From Enterovibrio sp. JCM 19048 (lineage in GTDB: Bacteria > Pseudomonadota > Gammaproteobacteria > Enterobacterales > Vibrionaceae): DNA of 35,855 nt. The notes below the pieces were generated by a model. The model had not been told where the DNA came from. It saw only the letters and a program-made list of their open reading frames with translations, and did not search any database. The translations under genes were made by a program, and so were the position numbers. Within the stretch, counting starts at the first letter, position 1. Each line of letters opens with the position of its first letter. Of the stretch, positions 7,895 to 17,465 are shown piece by piece. Location of the stretch: NCBI GenBank assembly GCA_001310415.1, contig BAXE01000036.1, positions 1 through 35,855 on the forward strand. The letters are read 5' to 3'.

Positions 7895-8737
7895 ATGGCT
7901 GTTACCGCTGCCCTGGTAAAAGAACTGCGCGAACGCACTGGCGCAGGCATGATGGAATGTAAAAAAGCACTGGTTGAGACCAACGGCGACATCGAGCTGG
8001 CGATCGAAAACATGCGTAAGTCTGGCGCTGCGAAAGCTGCTAAAAAAGCAGGTAACGTTGCAGCTGAAGGCGCAATCATCATCAAAGAATCTAACGGCGT
8101 TGCTGCGCTGGTAGAAGTTAACTGCCAAACTGACTTCGTTGCTAAAGACAGCAACTTCACTACTTTCGCAAACGCAGTAGCTGAAGCAGCTGTAGCGTCT
8201 AAAGCGTCTGTAGAAGAACTGCAAGCTCAGTTCGAAGACGACCGCGTAGCACTGGTTGCTAAAATCGGCGAAAACATCTCTATCCGTCGCGTATCTTACG
8301 TTGAAGGTTCAGCGATGGCTTCTTACCGTCACGGCGAGCGCATCGGTGTTGTTGTTGCTGGTGAAGGCGACGCAGAAACTCTGAAGCACATCGCAATGCA
8401 CGTTGCAGCATCTCGTCCAGAGTACGTTAACCCAGAAGACGTACCAGCAGACGTAGTTGCTAAAGAGCGCGAAGTTCAAGTTGAAATCGCGATGAACGAA
8501 GGCAAGCCTAAAGAAATCGCAGAGAAAATGGTTGAAGGCCGCATGAAGAAATTCACCGGCGAAGTTTCTCTGACTGGTCAACCTTTCATCATGGAGCCTA
8601 AGAAAACTGTAGGCGAAATCCTGAAAGAGAAAGGCGCTTCTGTTTCTACCTTCGTACGCCTGGAAGTAGGTGAAGGTATCGAGAAAGTTGAAGGCCTGAG
8701 CTTCGCAGAAGAAGTTGCAGCTGCTCAGAAAGGTTAA
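7895..8737 (+). CDS. tsf: Elongation factor Ts
   Basis: The guanine-nucleotide exchange factor that recycles EF-Tu from GDP to GTP form. The 280-residue product has the N-terminal UBA-like helical domain (VKELRERTGAGMMECKKAL) and the signature VNCQTDFVAKD near residue 80 that inserts into EF-Tu. Length matches the family (E. coli 283). The ATG at 7895 has a GAGGAA Shine-Dalgarno at the right distance. Codon bias is strong, like rpsB. A solid terminator follows. Confidence 0.98.
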   Translation: MAVTAALVKELRERTGAGMMECKKALVETNGDIELAIENMRKSGAAKAAKKAGNVAAEGAIIIKESNGVAALVEVNCQTDFVAKDSNFTTFANAVAEAAVASKASVEELQAQFEDDRVALVAKIGENISIRRVSYVEGSAMASYRHGERIGVVVAGEGDAETLKHIAMHVAASRPEYVNPEDVPADVVAKEREVQVEIAMNEGKPKEIAEKMVEGRMKKFTGEVSLTGQPFIMEPKKTVGEILKEKGASVSTFVRLEVGEGIEKVEGLSFAEEVAAAQKG

Positions 8738-8753
8738 TTCCTCTTTGAGACCC

Positions 8754-8782
8754 AAAAGACCGCAGAATCCTGCGGTCTTTTC
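8754..8782 (+). terminator. Terminator after tsf
   Basis: AAAAGACCGCAG, a short AATC loop, then CTGCGGTCTTTT: a near-perfect GC-rich stem with flanking A and T runs, 17 bases after the tsf stop. Confidence 0.9.
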
Positions 8783-8823
8783 ACAATCCCATCCGTAGAA
8801 GTAAGTGCCTAAAGGTAGTGAGA

Positions 8824-9552
8824 ATGACTACAAACCCTAAACCAGCCTATCAACGTATTTTGCTTAAACTGAGCGGCGAAGCGCTGCAAGGAAAAGAAGG
8901 TTTTGGTATTGACCCAGCCGTACTGGACCGTATGGCGCAAGAAATCAAAGAACTGGTTGAACTTGGCGTACAAGTTGGCTTGGTAATCGGTGGCGGCAAC
9001 CTGTTCCGCGGTGCTGGCCTTGCAGAAGCGGGTATGAACCGGGTTGTGGGCGACCACATGGGTATGTTGGCGACCGTGATGAACGGCCTGGCAATGCGTG
9101 ATGCACTGCATCGTGCCTATGTGAACGCACGGGTAATGTCTGCAATCCCACTGAACGGTGTGTGTGACAGCTACAACTGGGCAGAGGCAATCAGCCAATT
9201 GCGCAACGGCCGCGTTGTTATCTTCTCTGCAGGTACCGGTAACCCATTCTTTACCACTGACTCGGCTGCATGTCTGCGTGGTATTGAAATTGAAGCGGAC
9301 GTCGTGATCAAAGCAACCAAAGTTGACGGTGTGTACACTGATGATCCGGCGAAGAACCCGGATGCTGAGCTTTACAGCAACCTAACGTATCAAGACGTTC
9401 TGGAAAAAGAGCTGAAAGTGATGGACCTGGCTGCGTTTACTCTGGCTCGTGACCACAAGATGCCAATCCGTGTTTTCAACATGAACAAGCCGGGTGCATT
9501 GCGTCGTGTTGTGATGGGTGAGCAGGAAGGCACACTAATTAATAACGGTTAA
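8824..9552 (+). CDS. pyrH: UMP kinase
   Basis: Phosphorylates UMP to UDP, an essential step of pyrimidine nucleotide supply. The 242-residue product shows the amino-acid-kinase fold motifs LLKLSGEAL, GGGNLFRG and TDSAACLRGIEIEAD, and ends near GALRRVVMGEQEG as in the family. A GTG two codons upstream (8818) is in frame, but AAAGG at 8811-8815 is well placed only for the ATG at 8824, and MTTNPKPAYQRI is the family N-terminus. It probably has its own promoter after the tsf terminator and runs on into frr. Confidence 0.97.
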   Translation: MTTNPKPAYQRILLKLSGEALQGKEGFGIDPAVLDRMAQEIKELVELGVQVGLVIGGGNLFRGAGLAEAGMNRVVGDHMGMLATVMNGLAMRDALHRAYVNARVMSAIPLNGVCDSYNWAEAISQLRNGRVVIFSAGTGNPFFTTDSAACLRGIEIEADVVIKATKVDGVYTDDPAKNPDAELYSNLTYQDVLEKELKVMDLAAFTLARDHKMPIRVFNMNKPGALRRVVMGEQEGTLINNG

Positions 9553-9608
9553 TCCAATTTAGTGGCATAATCCCACTCGTTGAATAAAGAATTTTCAAGG
9601 ATATTCTC

Positions 9609-10166
9609 GTGATCAATGAAATTAACGCAGATGCGAAAGAGCGCATGCAGAAAAGCGTTGAAGCGCTGAAGAACACCCTGTCTAAAATCCGTACCGGTCG
9701 TGCGCACCCTGCGCTGCTGGACGGTCTGTCAGTAGATTATTACGGCTCAGCAACGCCACTGAAGCAATTGGCTTCTATCGTTGCGGAAGATGCACGTACT
9801 CTGGCAGTGACTGTTTTCGACAAGTCTGTTTCTAAAGCAGTTGAGAAAGCGATCATGACATCAGATCTGGGTCTGAACCCAATGTCTGCTGGTGCGGTTA
9901 TCCGCGTTCCGCTTCCTCCGCTGACTGAAGAGCGTCGTCGTGATCTGGTTAAGATTGTACGTGGCGAAGCTGAAGGTGGTCGTGTTGCTGTGCGTAACAT
10001 CCGTCGTGATGCGAACGGCGATCTGAAAGCGCTGCTGAAAGAGAAAGAAATCTCTGAAGATGAAGAGCGTCGCGGTCAGGAAGATATCCAGAAACTGACT
10101 GATGCAGCAGTAAAAGAAATCGATACGATTCTTGAAGCAAAAGAAAAAGAGTTGATGGAAGTTTAA
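9609..10166 (+). CDS. frr: Ribosome recycling factor
   Basis: With EF-G it splits the post-termination ribosome. The 185-residue product matches the family length exactly, with KIRTGRAHPALLDG near residue 25, VTVFDKSV in the middle and the helical C-terminus. It starts with GTG (9609), preceded by AAGGA at 9597-9601; E. coli Frr likewise begins M-I-S/N, so the GTG start is well supported. It lies 56 bases after pyrH and ahead of a strong hairpin. Confidence 0.97.
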   Translation: MINEINADAKERMQKSVEALKNTLSKIRTGRAHPALLDGLSVDYYGSATPLKQLASIVAEDARTLAVTVFDKSVSKAVEKAIMTSDLGLNPMSAGAVIRVPLPPLTEERRRDLVKIVRGEAEGGRVAVRNIRRDANGDLKALLKEKEISEDEERRGQEDIQKLTDAAVKEIDTILEAKEKELMEV

Positions 10167-10193
10167 TTCCGGCTACACTCTGACTCCATTGCC

Positions 10194-10225
10194 AAAGCGC
10201 TGTGCTAGCAGTACAGCGCTTTTTC
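10194..10225 (+). terminator. Terminator between frr and uppS
   Basis: AAAGCGCTGT and ACAGCGCTTT form a 10-bp stem around a 9-base loop, followed by a T run. It separates the translation genes from the isoprenoid and envelope block; read-through may still feed uppS. Confidence 0.88.
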
Positions 10226-10241
10226 TTTGCGAAGGATAATG

Positions 10242-11012
10242 ATGAGCTTTCAGTCTTCCCATCCCGATATAGATCCAAGTCTGTTGCCCAAGCACATTGC
10301 CGTCATCATGGACGGAAACGGACGTTGGGCTAAAGCGCGTGGCAAAGCGCGTATGTTCGGTCATAAAGCCGGCGTTGAAGCCGTGCGCAAAACGGTCTCT
10401 ACCGCCAACCGTCTCGGTATCCAGGTTTTAACCCTGTTCGCGTTCAGCAGTGAAAACTGGCGACGTCCAGAAGAAGAAGTCAGCTTGCTGATGGAACTTT
10501 TTGTCACTGTGCTGGGCCGCGAAGTTAAACGACTTCACAAAAATGGCGTAAAGCTTAGGGTTATTGGCGATACTTCGCGCTTTAGCCAGTCATTACAAGA
10601 TAAAATCGCTGCCGCAGAAGCGCTGACGGCCAATAACACCCGATTGGTACTGAATGTCGCGGCCAACTATGGTGGCCAGTGGGACATCATGCAGGCGGTG
10701 AGCAAACTTGCCGGTCAGGTGGCGAAAGGGGAAATCCCTGCCGAGCAACTGACGGAAGCCGATTTGCAGGTACATCTTTCTACCTCAGGTTTGCCCGATG
10801 TGGATTTGATGATCCGTACCAGCGGTGAATGTCGCATCAGCAACTTCATGCTGTGGCAGGCAGCTTACGCTGAACTGTATTTTACCGAACAATTCTGGCC
10901 AGATTTTGACGAGACCAGTCTCACTGAAGCCATTGCTTGGTTTATTAACCGCGAGCGCCGTTTTGGTTGCACCGGTGAGCAGATCAAGGCCATGTTACAA
11001 GTAGAAAAGTAG
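10242..11012 (+). CDS. uppS: Undecaprenyl diphosphate synthase
   Basis: Condenses eight isopentenyl units onto farnesyl diphosphate to make the C55 carrier lipid for peptidoglycan and O-antigen. The 256-residue product has the diphosphate-binding HIAVIMDGNGRWA motif near residue 20, the FAFSSENWRRP segment and the C-terminal IRTSGECRISNFMLWQ segment of cis-prenyltransferases. Two adjacent ATGs exist; GAAGGA at 10231-10236 is best spaced for the second (10242). It lies 10 bases before cdsA, probably in one operon. Confidence 0.97.
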   Translation: MSFQSSHPDIDPSLLPKHIAVIMDGNGRWAKARGKARMFGHKAGVEAVRKTVSTANRLGIQVLTLFAFSSENWRRPEEEVSLLMELFVTVLGREVKRLHKNGVKLRVIGDTSRFSQSLQDKIAAAEALTANNTRLVLNVAANYGGQWDIMQAVSKLAGQVAKGEIPAEQLTEADLQVHLSTSGLPDVDLMIRTSGECRISNFMLWQAAYAELYFTEQFWPDFDETSLTEAIAWFINRERRFGCTGEQIKAMLQVEK

Positions 11013-11022
11013 AGGGTTTCGT

Positions 11023-11873
11023 TTGCTGAAACAACGTGTTTTAACGGCGGCGGTGTTAGCACCACTTGTTATCGCGGCTATTTTCTTTTTGCCGTTTCAA
11101 TATTTCGTGATTGCGGTAGCGGGCATTACGCTACTTGGCCACTGGGAGTGGACCAAGTTTGTGACCATGTCATCACGTTTTAGTGCATTTATTTTCCCTG
11201 CCATTATCTTGCTGGCTTCTTTGGGTTTTGTTTTGCCGGTTTCTGAAAGCGGCATGTCTCTTTCTTCCTTGAGTGGCGGCACGTTTGCTGTTATTGGTGC
11301 ATTGTGGTGGCTTGTGGCTACTGTGATGGTGCTTCGCTATCCCAAAGGAACCCGCGGATGGGCGCAAAGCAATGTCATGCAACAAGGATTTGGCATCCTC
11401 ACACTGTTGCCTTTCCTTTGGAGTGTCCTCCTGCTTCGCGCTTATCACTACGATGCGGCCCCATTCCTTGGCGCAAAATTGGTGTTGCTGGTCTGTTTGC
11501 TGGTATGGTCTGCAGACAGTGGTGCCTATTTCGCCGGTAAGCGATTTGGTAAACGTAAAATGGCACCGTCGGTGAGTCCGAACAAAACCATTGAGGGTTT
11601 GATTGGTGGCATTGCGGCTGCGATTGTAGTGACACTCGGTGCCGCAGAATATCTAGCTATTCCATTCTCATCCCTGCCGGTATTGGCGGTCATTGCCTTG
11701 GTTACCGCTTTTGCCTCTGTACTGGGCGACCTGGCGGAAAGCATGTTTAAACGTGTGGCCGGTGTGAAAGACAGTGGCAGTATCCTGCCAGGACACGGTG
11801 TATTCTCGACAGGATTGATAGCCTGACGGCTGCTTTCCCGGTTTTCACTGTGTTGTACTTCTGGTTGGCATAA
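11023..11873 (+). CDS. cdsA: Phosphatidate cytidylyltransferase CdsA (one frameshift)
   Basis: Makes CDP-diacylglycerol from CTP and phosphatidic acid in the inner membrane, the branch point for all phospholipids. Repaired length is 283 residues, with about eight hydrophobic segments and the CDS signature around MFKRVAGVKDSGSILPGHGG. It starts with TTG at 11023, behind AGAGGG. The frame breaks at 11800, where one extra G turns GGTGT into GGTGGT and restores GGILDRIDSLTAAFPVFT and a stop at 11871-11873. The aspartate of ILDRIDS lies just beyond the break, so the broken version would lack a conserved active-site region. Judged a sequencing error. Confidence 0.93.
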
Positions 11874-11940
11874 CGAATTCACCGGCGTAAAGCCGGTGAA
11901 TTGTCTTCTGGCTGGATGAAACAGTTTTTAGAGTCTTCTT

Positions 11941-13136
11941 ATGCGTAAGATCACTATCCTCGGAGCGACAGGCTCAATCGGCAGCAGTACGCTGGCCGTG
12001 ATTGCAAAAAACCCTCATGCTTATCAGGTGTTCGCACTGGCGGCGAATGCCAATGTCAACGACATGATTTTGCTGTGCCTCAAATGGCAACCCACCTTTG
12101 CAGCAATGGCTGATGAAACCGCTGCTGCTGCGCTGAGACTGGCGCTGAGAAACCAGGGCTGTAAGACAGAGGTCTTGAGTGGCGTAGAGGGGCTTTCTGC
12201 ACTTGCTGCCCATGACGAGGTCGACACCGTCATGGCTGCGGTGGTTGGCGCTGCAGGCCTTATTCCTACCATGGCGGCGGTGAAAGCGGGTAAACGTGTC
12301 CTGCTGGCTAACAAGGAAGCGCTGGTGATGTCCGGTCAGTTCTTTATTGATGCGGTTCATCAGTATGGTGCTGAGCTTCTTCCTGTCGACAGTGAACACA
12401 ATGCAATTTTCCAGTGTTTGCCTCAAGCAATTCAATCCCGTCCTGGTATTTGTGATTTGGCGGCGGAAGGTGTCAGTAAGATTTTGCTGACCGGCTCGGG
12501 TGGCCCGTTCCGCTATACCGAACTAGACGTATTGCAGTCGGTGACACCGGCGCAGGCAATTGCCCATCCAAACTGGTCAATGGGGCCTAAAATCTCCGTC
12601 GACTCAGCCACTATGATGAATAAAGGGTTGGAGTACATCGAAGCGCGCTGGCTGTTAACGCAAGCCGCGAGCAGCTTGAGGTGATCATTCATCCCCAGTC
12701 AGTCATCCATTCGATGGTGCAATACCGCGATGGTTCGGTGTTGGCGCAGATGGGGCATCCTGATATGTGTACCCCGATTGCCTATGCTATGGCTTATCCG
12801 TCGCGCATTGACGCGGGTGTTAAGCCGCTCGACTTCAGTGAGATTGGGGAGTTTACGTTCCTTAAACCTGACTTTAACCGCTACCCGTGCCTCAAGCTTG
12901 CTATCGATGCTTGCTATGTTGGCCAGGCTGCAACAACAAGCCTCAACGCCGCAAACGAAATTGCGGTGGATGCCTTTTTGCAAGGGCAGATTGGGTTTAT
13001 GCAGATTGCTGAAATCAACGATGCTGTGTTACAAGATTCCCAACTGGTTGAACCATCTTGTATTGATAGCCTCTTACAAACAGATGCGAAGGCTCGCGAG
13101 ATGGCTAAAGAACGGATTATGAGGTTAGCGCGATGA
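11941..13136 (+). CDS. dxr: 1-deoxy-D-xylulose 5-phosphate reductoisomerase (one frameshift)
   Basis: The committed step of the MEP isoprenoid pathway, giving 2-C-methylerythritol 4-phosphate with NADPH. Repaired length is 398 residues. Visible motifs are the nucleotide-binding GATGSIGSSTL at the N-terminus, LANKEALVM, the metal-site region PVDSEHNAIFQ, and SMGPKISVDSATMMNKGLE. The frame breaks at 12655-12656, where TT should be TTT, giving RWLFNASREQLEVIIHP. The product feeds uppS two genes upstream. Its stop overlaps the rseP start in an ATGA, suggesting translational coupling. Also called ispC. Confidence 0.95.
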
Positions 13137-14488
13137 GCAGTGTACTGTGGAATCTGCTTTTCTTTTTGATTGCACTCGGCATTTTGATTGCCGTGCACGA
13201 GTTTGGACATTTCTGGGTTGCCCGCCGTTGTGGCGTGAAGGTTGAGCGGTTCTCTATCGGGTTTGGTAAAGCCATTTGGAACCGCGTCGGCAAAGATGGC
13301 ACGGAATACACTCTGGCGATGATCCCTCTCGGTGGCTACGTCAAAATGCTCGATGAGCGTGTCGATGATGTGCCGGAAGAGATGCGCGAGCGGGCCTTCA
13401 ATAACCGTCCCTTGTGGCAGCGCAGCGCCATTGTCGCTGCTGGTCCTATTGCCAACTTCCTGTTTGCGATTTTTGCCTACTGGCTGGTAATGGTCATTGG
13501 TACGCCAGCCGTCAAACCGGTGATCGGTGAGGTTGCTCCCCAATCTATCGCTGCTAAGGCCGGTGTAGAGCCAGGCATGGAACTAACCGCCGTTTCAGGC
13601 ATCAAAACGCCTGATTGGGAATCGGTTAACCTGCAGCTTATTTCCCATATTGGTGACGATAACATGCGTTTGACGGTCAAACCGGAAGAAAATGCAGGTT
13701 ATACCGTCGACCGAAATCTGGATTTGGCTGAGTGGTCTTACGATCCTGAATCACAATCCGCGTTGCGGACTTTGGGCATGACCCCATATCGCCCGGCGAT
13801 CACTGGCGAGATTGCGCAAGTGATGGAAAACAGCGCGGCAGAGCGAGCCGGTTTGCAAGTGGGTGATACCTTGCTTTCCGTAAATGGTAATGCGTTTGAT
13901 GACTGGCAGTCAGTGGTGAATGCTATTCGTCAAAATCCAAATCATAGCTTACCAGTCACAGTGAGCCGCAATGGTCAGGACATCAATCTGACCCTGACGC
14001 CGGATAGCCGGGAAGAAGGTGAGGCGACTGTTGGCTACGCCGGGCTTGCGCCGACTGTTGAGCCATGGCCTGAATCGCACCAGTTTGTCCTGCAATATGG
14101 CCCGCTGGATGCAGTACCTGCAGCACTGGATAAGACCTGGCAAGTGGTGGTGCTGACGGCAGAAATGATCAAAAAGCTGTTCACCGGTGACGTGGCAGTG
14201 AAAAATTTAAGTGGGCCTATCTCAATTGCCAAGGGTGCAGGGATGACCGCAGACTTCGGTCTGGTATACTTTCTCGGTTTTCTCGCTCTGATCAGCGTGA
14301 ATTTAGGCATTATTAACCTGTTACCGTTACCGGTTTTGGACGGCGGACACCTGTTGTTTTTTGGTATTGAAGCCGTGACACGTCGCCCCGTCTCTGAACG
14401 TGTGCAGGATATGGGATATCGGGTTGGCTCAGCTATCATCGTCGTGTTGATGGCAGTAGCGATATTTAACGATTTCGCCCGACTATAA
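13133..14488 (+). CDS. rseP: Sigma-E-pathway site-2 protease RseP
   Basis: An inner-membrane zinc protease that cuts anti-sigma factor RseA within the membrane to release sigma E during envelope stress, and clears signal-peptide remnants. The intact 451-residue product carries the zinc motif HEFGH at residues 22-26 in the first membrane segment, two periplasmic PDZ domains (GEVAPQSIAAKAGVEPGM and GEIAQVMENSAAERAGLQVG), and the distal LPVLDGGH ligand motif near residue 400. It overlaps dxr by 4 bases and precedes bamA, whose misfolded clients trigger the same pathway. Confidence 0.97.
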   Translation: MSSVLWNLLFFLIALGILIAVHEFGHFWVARRCGVKVERFSIGFGKAIWNRVGKDGTEYTLAMIPLGGYVKMLDERVDDVPEEMRERAFNNRPLWQRSAIVAAGPIANFLFAIFAYWLVMVIGTPAVKPVIGEVAPQSIAAKAGVEPGMELTAVSGIKTPDWESVNLQLISHIGDDNMRLTVKPEENAGYTVDRNLDLAEWSYDPESQSALRTLGMTPYRPAITGEIAQVMENSAAERAGLQVGDTLLSVNGNAFDDWQSVVNAIRQNPNHSLPVTVSRNGQDINLTLTPDSREEGEATVGYAGLAPTVEPWPESHQFVLQYGPLDAVPAALDKTWQVVVLTAEMIKKLFTGDVAVKNLSGPISIAKGAGMTADFGLVYFLGFLALISVNLGIINLLPLPVLDGGHLLFFGIEAVTRRPVSERVQDMGYRVGSAIIVVLMAVAIFNDFARL

Positions 14489-14524
14489 AAAATCAGCGAT
14501 TAGCAAGGAAAAGTCAGAGCAGCA

Positions 14525-16923
14525 ATGGCGATTAAAAAACTTTTACTGGCCTCTCTTCTATTCTCAGGATCTGTCACGGCTGATCAGTTTGTGGTGGAAG
14601 ACATCAAGTTTGAGGGGCTTCAGCGAGTCAGTCTCGGTGCGGCGTTGCTCGCGATGCCGGTGCGTGTGGGCGACAACATTGACGAGGGCGATGTTTCCGG
14701 GATTATCAAGTCCCTGTTTTCGACCGGTAACTTTGAAAACGTCCGCGTTTTTCGTGACGGAGATGACCTGTTAGTTAAAGTCATTGAGCGTCCAACTATC
14801 GCCAGCATTTCATTTTCCGGCAACAAAGCCATCAAGGAAGAGATGCTGGAAGAAAACCTTTCAGCTTCTGGCCTGCGTGTTGGTGAGGCTTTGGACCGAA
14901 CCAAGCTGTCCAACATCGAAAAAGGTCTGGAAGATTTCTACTACAGCGTGGGTAAATACAACGCGCTGGTAGATACCGTTATTACACCGCTGCCACGTAA
15001 CCGTGCTGATGTGAAGTTTGTCTTCACTGAAGGTGTATCGGCCAAAATCCAGCAGATTAATTTCATCGGCAATGAAGTGTTCAGTGATGACGAACTGAAA
15101 AGTAACTTCAAACTGCGTGCAGATGTGCCTTGGTGGAACTTCCTTGCTAATGAGCAGTACCAGAAACAGGCGCTTGCTGGTGACTTGGAAGCACTGCGGT
15201 CTTTCTACCTCAACCGAGGCTACCTGAAGTTCCGTGTAGAATCGGCCAATGTATCCATTTCCCCTGATAAGAAAGGCGTGTACATCACCCTGAATATCGA
15301 TGAGGGGGAACCCTATACCGTTTCCGATGTTAACTTCAGTGGCAGCAAAAACAGCGCTGATTTTGAAACCTTGGTGGTATTCGAGGACGGTGAAGTATAC
15401 AACGGTGACAAAGTCACCCGCCTTGAGGATGAAATCAAGCGCAAGCTGGGTGAGCAGGGCTATGCCTATCCGCAGGTCGCTACCATTCCGGAATTCGATG
15501 ATGAAGCCAAAACGGTGGCGTTGAATGTCAATGTCGATCCGGGCAAGCGTATCTATGTACGCAACATCAAGTTCTCCGGTAACCAAATTACCAAAGATGA
15601 AGTCTTGCGCCGTGAAATGCGCCAGATGGAAGGTTCCTGGTTGAACTCGAAATCGGTGGAAACCAGTAAAGAGCGTTTGAATCGTCTGGGTTTCTTTGAA
15701 ACCGTCGATGTCCGCACCACGCGGGTGCCGGGCACTGATGATCAGGTAGACGTTGAATATGTGGTAAAAGAAACCAACTCAGGCAGCGTTAACTTTGGTA
15801 TCGGTTATGGTACCGAGTCAGGCCTGAGCTTCCAGGCAGGTCTCCAGCAGGACAACTTTGCCGGTACCGGTAACCGTTTCGGCATCAATGCATGATCAAC
15901 GACTACCAGAAAAACCTGACATTGGACTACCGTGACCCGTATTTCACGCTGGACGGTATCAGCCTGGGTGGTCGTATTTTCTACAACGAGTTTGAAGCGT
16001 CTGACGCGAACATCGTTGACTATACCGATAAAAGTTACGGCACCAGCCTGACCTGGGGTTTCCCGTTCGATGAACTTAACTACTTTGATTTCTCGGTGGG
16101 TTACACACACCGTCAAATCGAAAACCTAGGCGGTTACTACCAGATCCAGAAGTTCCTTGATTCAATGGGCGACAGTGTGACTGATGACGGCGGTCTTGAG
16201 GTCGATGACTTCGACTGGTCAGTGAGCTGGACCCGCAACAACCTGAACCGTGGCTTCTTCCCGACAGCAGGTAACTACCAGCGTGCCTCTTTCAGCATGA
16301 CTGTACCGGGTTCGGATGCACAGTATTTCAAAGCGCAGTACGATGTACGTCAGTACATCCCGTTGACCGAAGGTCACGATTTCTCGCTGTTGATGCGCGG
16401 TCGTCTTGGCTACGGAAACGGATATGGCAGCAACGGTAACAACGATTATCTGCTGCCGTTCTATGAAAACTTCTATGCAGGTGGTTACTCAACCCTGCGT
16501 GGTTTCCGCTCTAACACTGCGGGCCCGAAAGCGGTGTATGACCAGGGGGCGGGTAACAACCCGGCACTGGTAGGTAGCAATGACTCAGTAGGTGGTAACG
16601 CGATTGCTCTGGCAAGTGTCGAGCTGATTTTCCCAACGCCGTTTGTTTCTGCTGAAACCCGCAATGCTATCCGTACCAGCGTGTTTGTAGATGCGGCATC
16701 AGTATGGGATACCGAATATACGCTTGAGAACGCACGTGTGATTAGCGGACAGGAATACATTTACGATTACAGTGACCCAACCAACTACCGCGCATCTTAT
16801 GGTGCGGCACTCCAGTGGCGTTCACCGATGGGACCGTTGGTCTTTTCACTGTCAAAACCGATCAAGAGCTACGAGGGTGACGATGAGGAATTCTTCACCT
16901 TTACCATTGGCCGTACGTTCTGA
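14525..16923 (+). CDS. bamA: Outer membrane protein assembly factor BamA (one frameshift)
   Basis: The essential Omp85 protein that inserts beta-barrel proteins into the outer membrane. Repaired length is 799 residues. A signal peptide MAIKKLLLASLLFSGSVTA is followed by five POTRA domains (about 21-420) and a 16-strand barrel ending in the outer-membrane signature phenylalanine (TIGRTF). The frame breaks at 15891-15892 in the first barrel region, where GCATG should have one more base (GCAATG or GCCATG), restoring NAMINDYQKNLTLDYRDPYF. Essentiality makes a true break implausible. It is 36 bases after rseP and 21 before skp, its partner chaperone. Confidence 0.96.
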
Positions 16924-16944
16924 TTTCAACGTTAGGAGAAAAGT

Positions 16945-17453
16945 TTGAAACCGATGATTAAAGCAGCGGGCCTTAGCCTCGCCATTCTGAGCACATCATT
17001 TTTGCACAGGCTGCTGAAGCGGCACAAAAAATTGGTTACGTAGCGACCGGCCCAGTGATTGCGCAAATGGCGCAAAAGAGCAATATTCAAGAGAAGCTTC
17101 GTAAAGAGTTCAAAGATCAAATTGCAGATGTTGAGCGCCTGAAAAGCCGTCTGGAAAAAGGCGTAGAGAAACTTCAGCGCAACGGTGAACTGATGAGTGA
17201 TGCTGAGCGCACCAAACTGCAACGTGAGCTTCAGGCGCTGGATGCTGATTTCAAACTTAAGGCGAAAAACCTTCAGGAAGATCAGCGTAAGCGTGCCGGT
17301 GAAGAAGAGCGTAAGCTGATCCAGAAGCTGCAGAGCACCATTACAAGCATTGCCAAGAAAGAAGGCTATGACCTGGTATTGGATCGTCAGGCTGTCCTGT
17401 ACGGAAGCCCGAAAGATGATCTGTCCGAAAAAGTATTGAACGCAGTGAAATAA
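16945..17453 (+). CDS. skp: Periplasmic chaperone Skp/OmpH (one frameshift)
   Basis: A trimeric periplasmic chaperone that carries unfolded outer-membrane proteins to BamA. Repaired length is 169 residues: a signal peptide beginning MKPMIKAAGLSLAILSTS and ending around AQAAEA, a beta-stranded body (KIGYVATGPVIAQM) and long charged helices forming the tentacles. The start is TTG at 16945, well spaced from TAGGAGA at 16932-16938; the ATG at 16954 is too far from it. The frame breaks in the T run at 16999-17003, where five T should be six, inside the signal peptide. Downstream the frame is clean. Confidence 0.93.
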
Positions 17454-17465
17454 CTAAGGTAGACA

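Noticed and set aside
7395..8755. Long antisense open frames over rpsB and tsf
   Set aside because: They mirror the strong codon bias of highly expressed genes, lack Shine-Dalgarno sites and resemble no protein family.
8818..8823. GTG at 8818 as the pyrH start
   Set aside because: It is only two bases after the AAAGG Shine-Dalgarno; the ATG at 8824 is correctly spaced and matches the family N-terminus.
15130..15145. GGAACTT in bamA as a sigma-E -35 box
   Set aside because: It is inside the coding region and no TCTGA-like -10 follows at the proper spacing.
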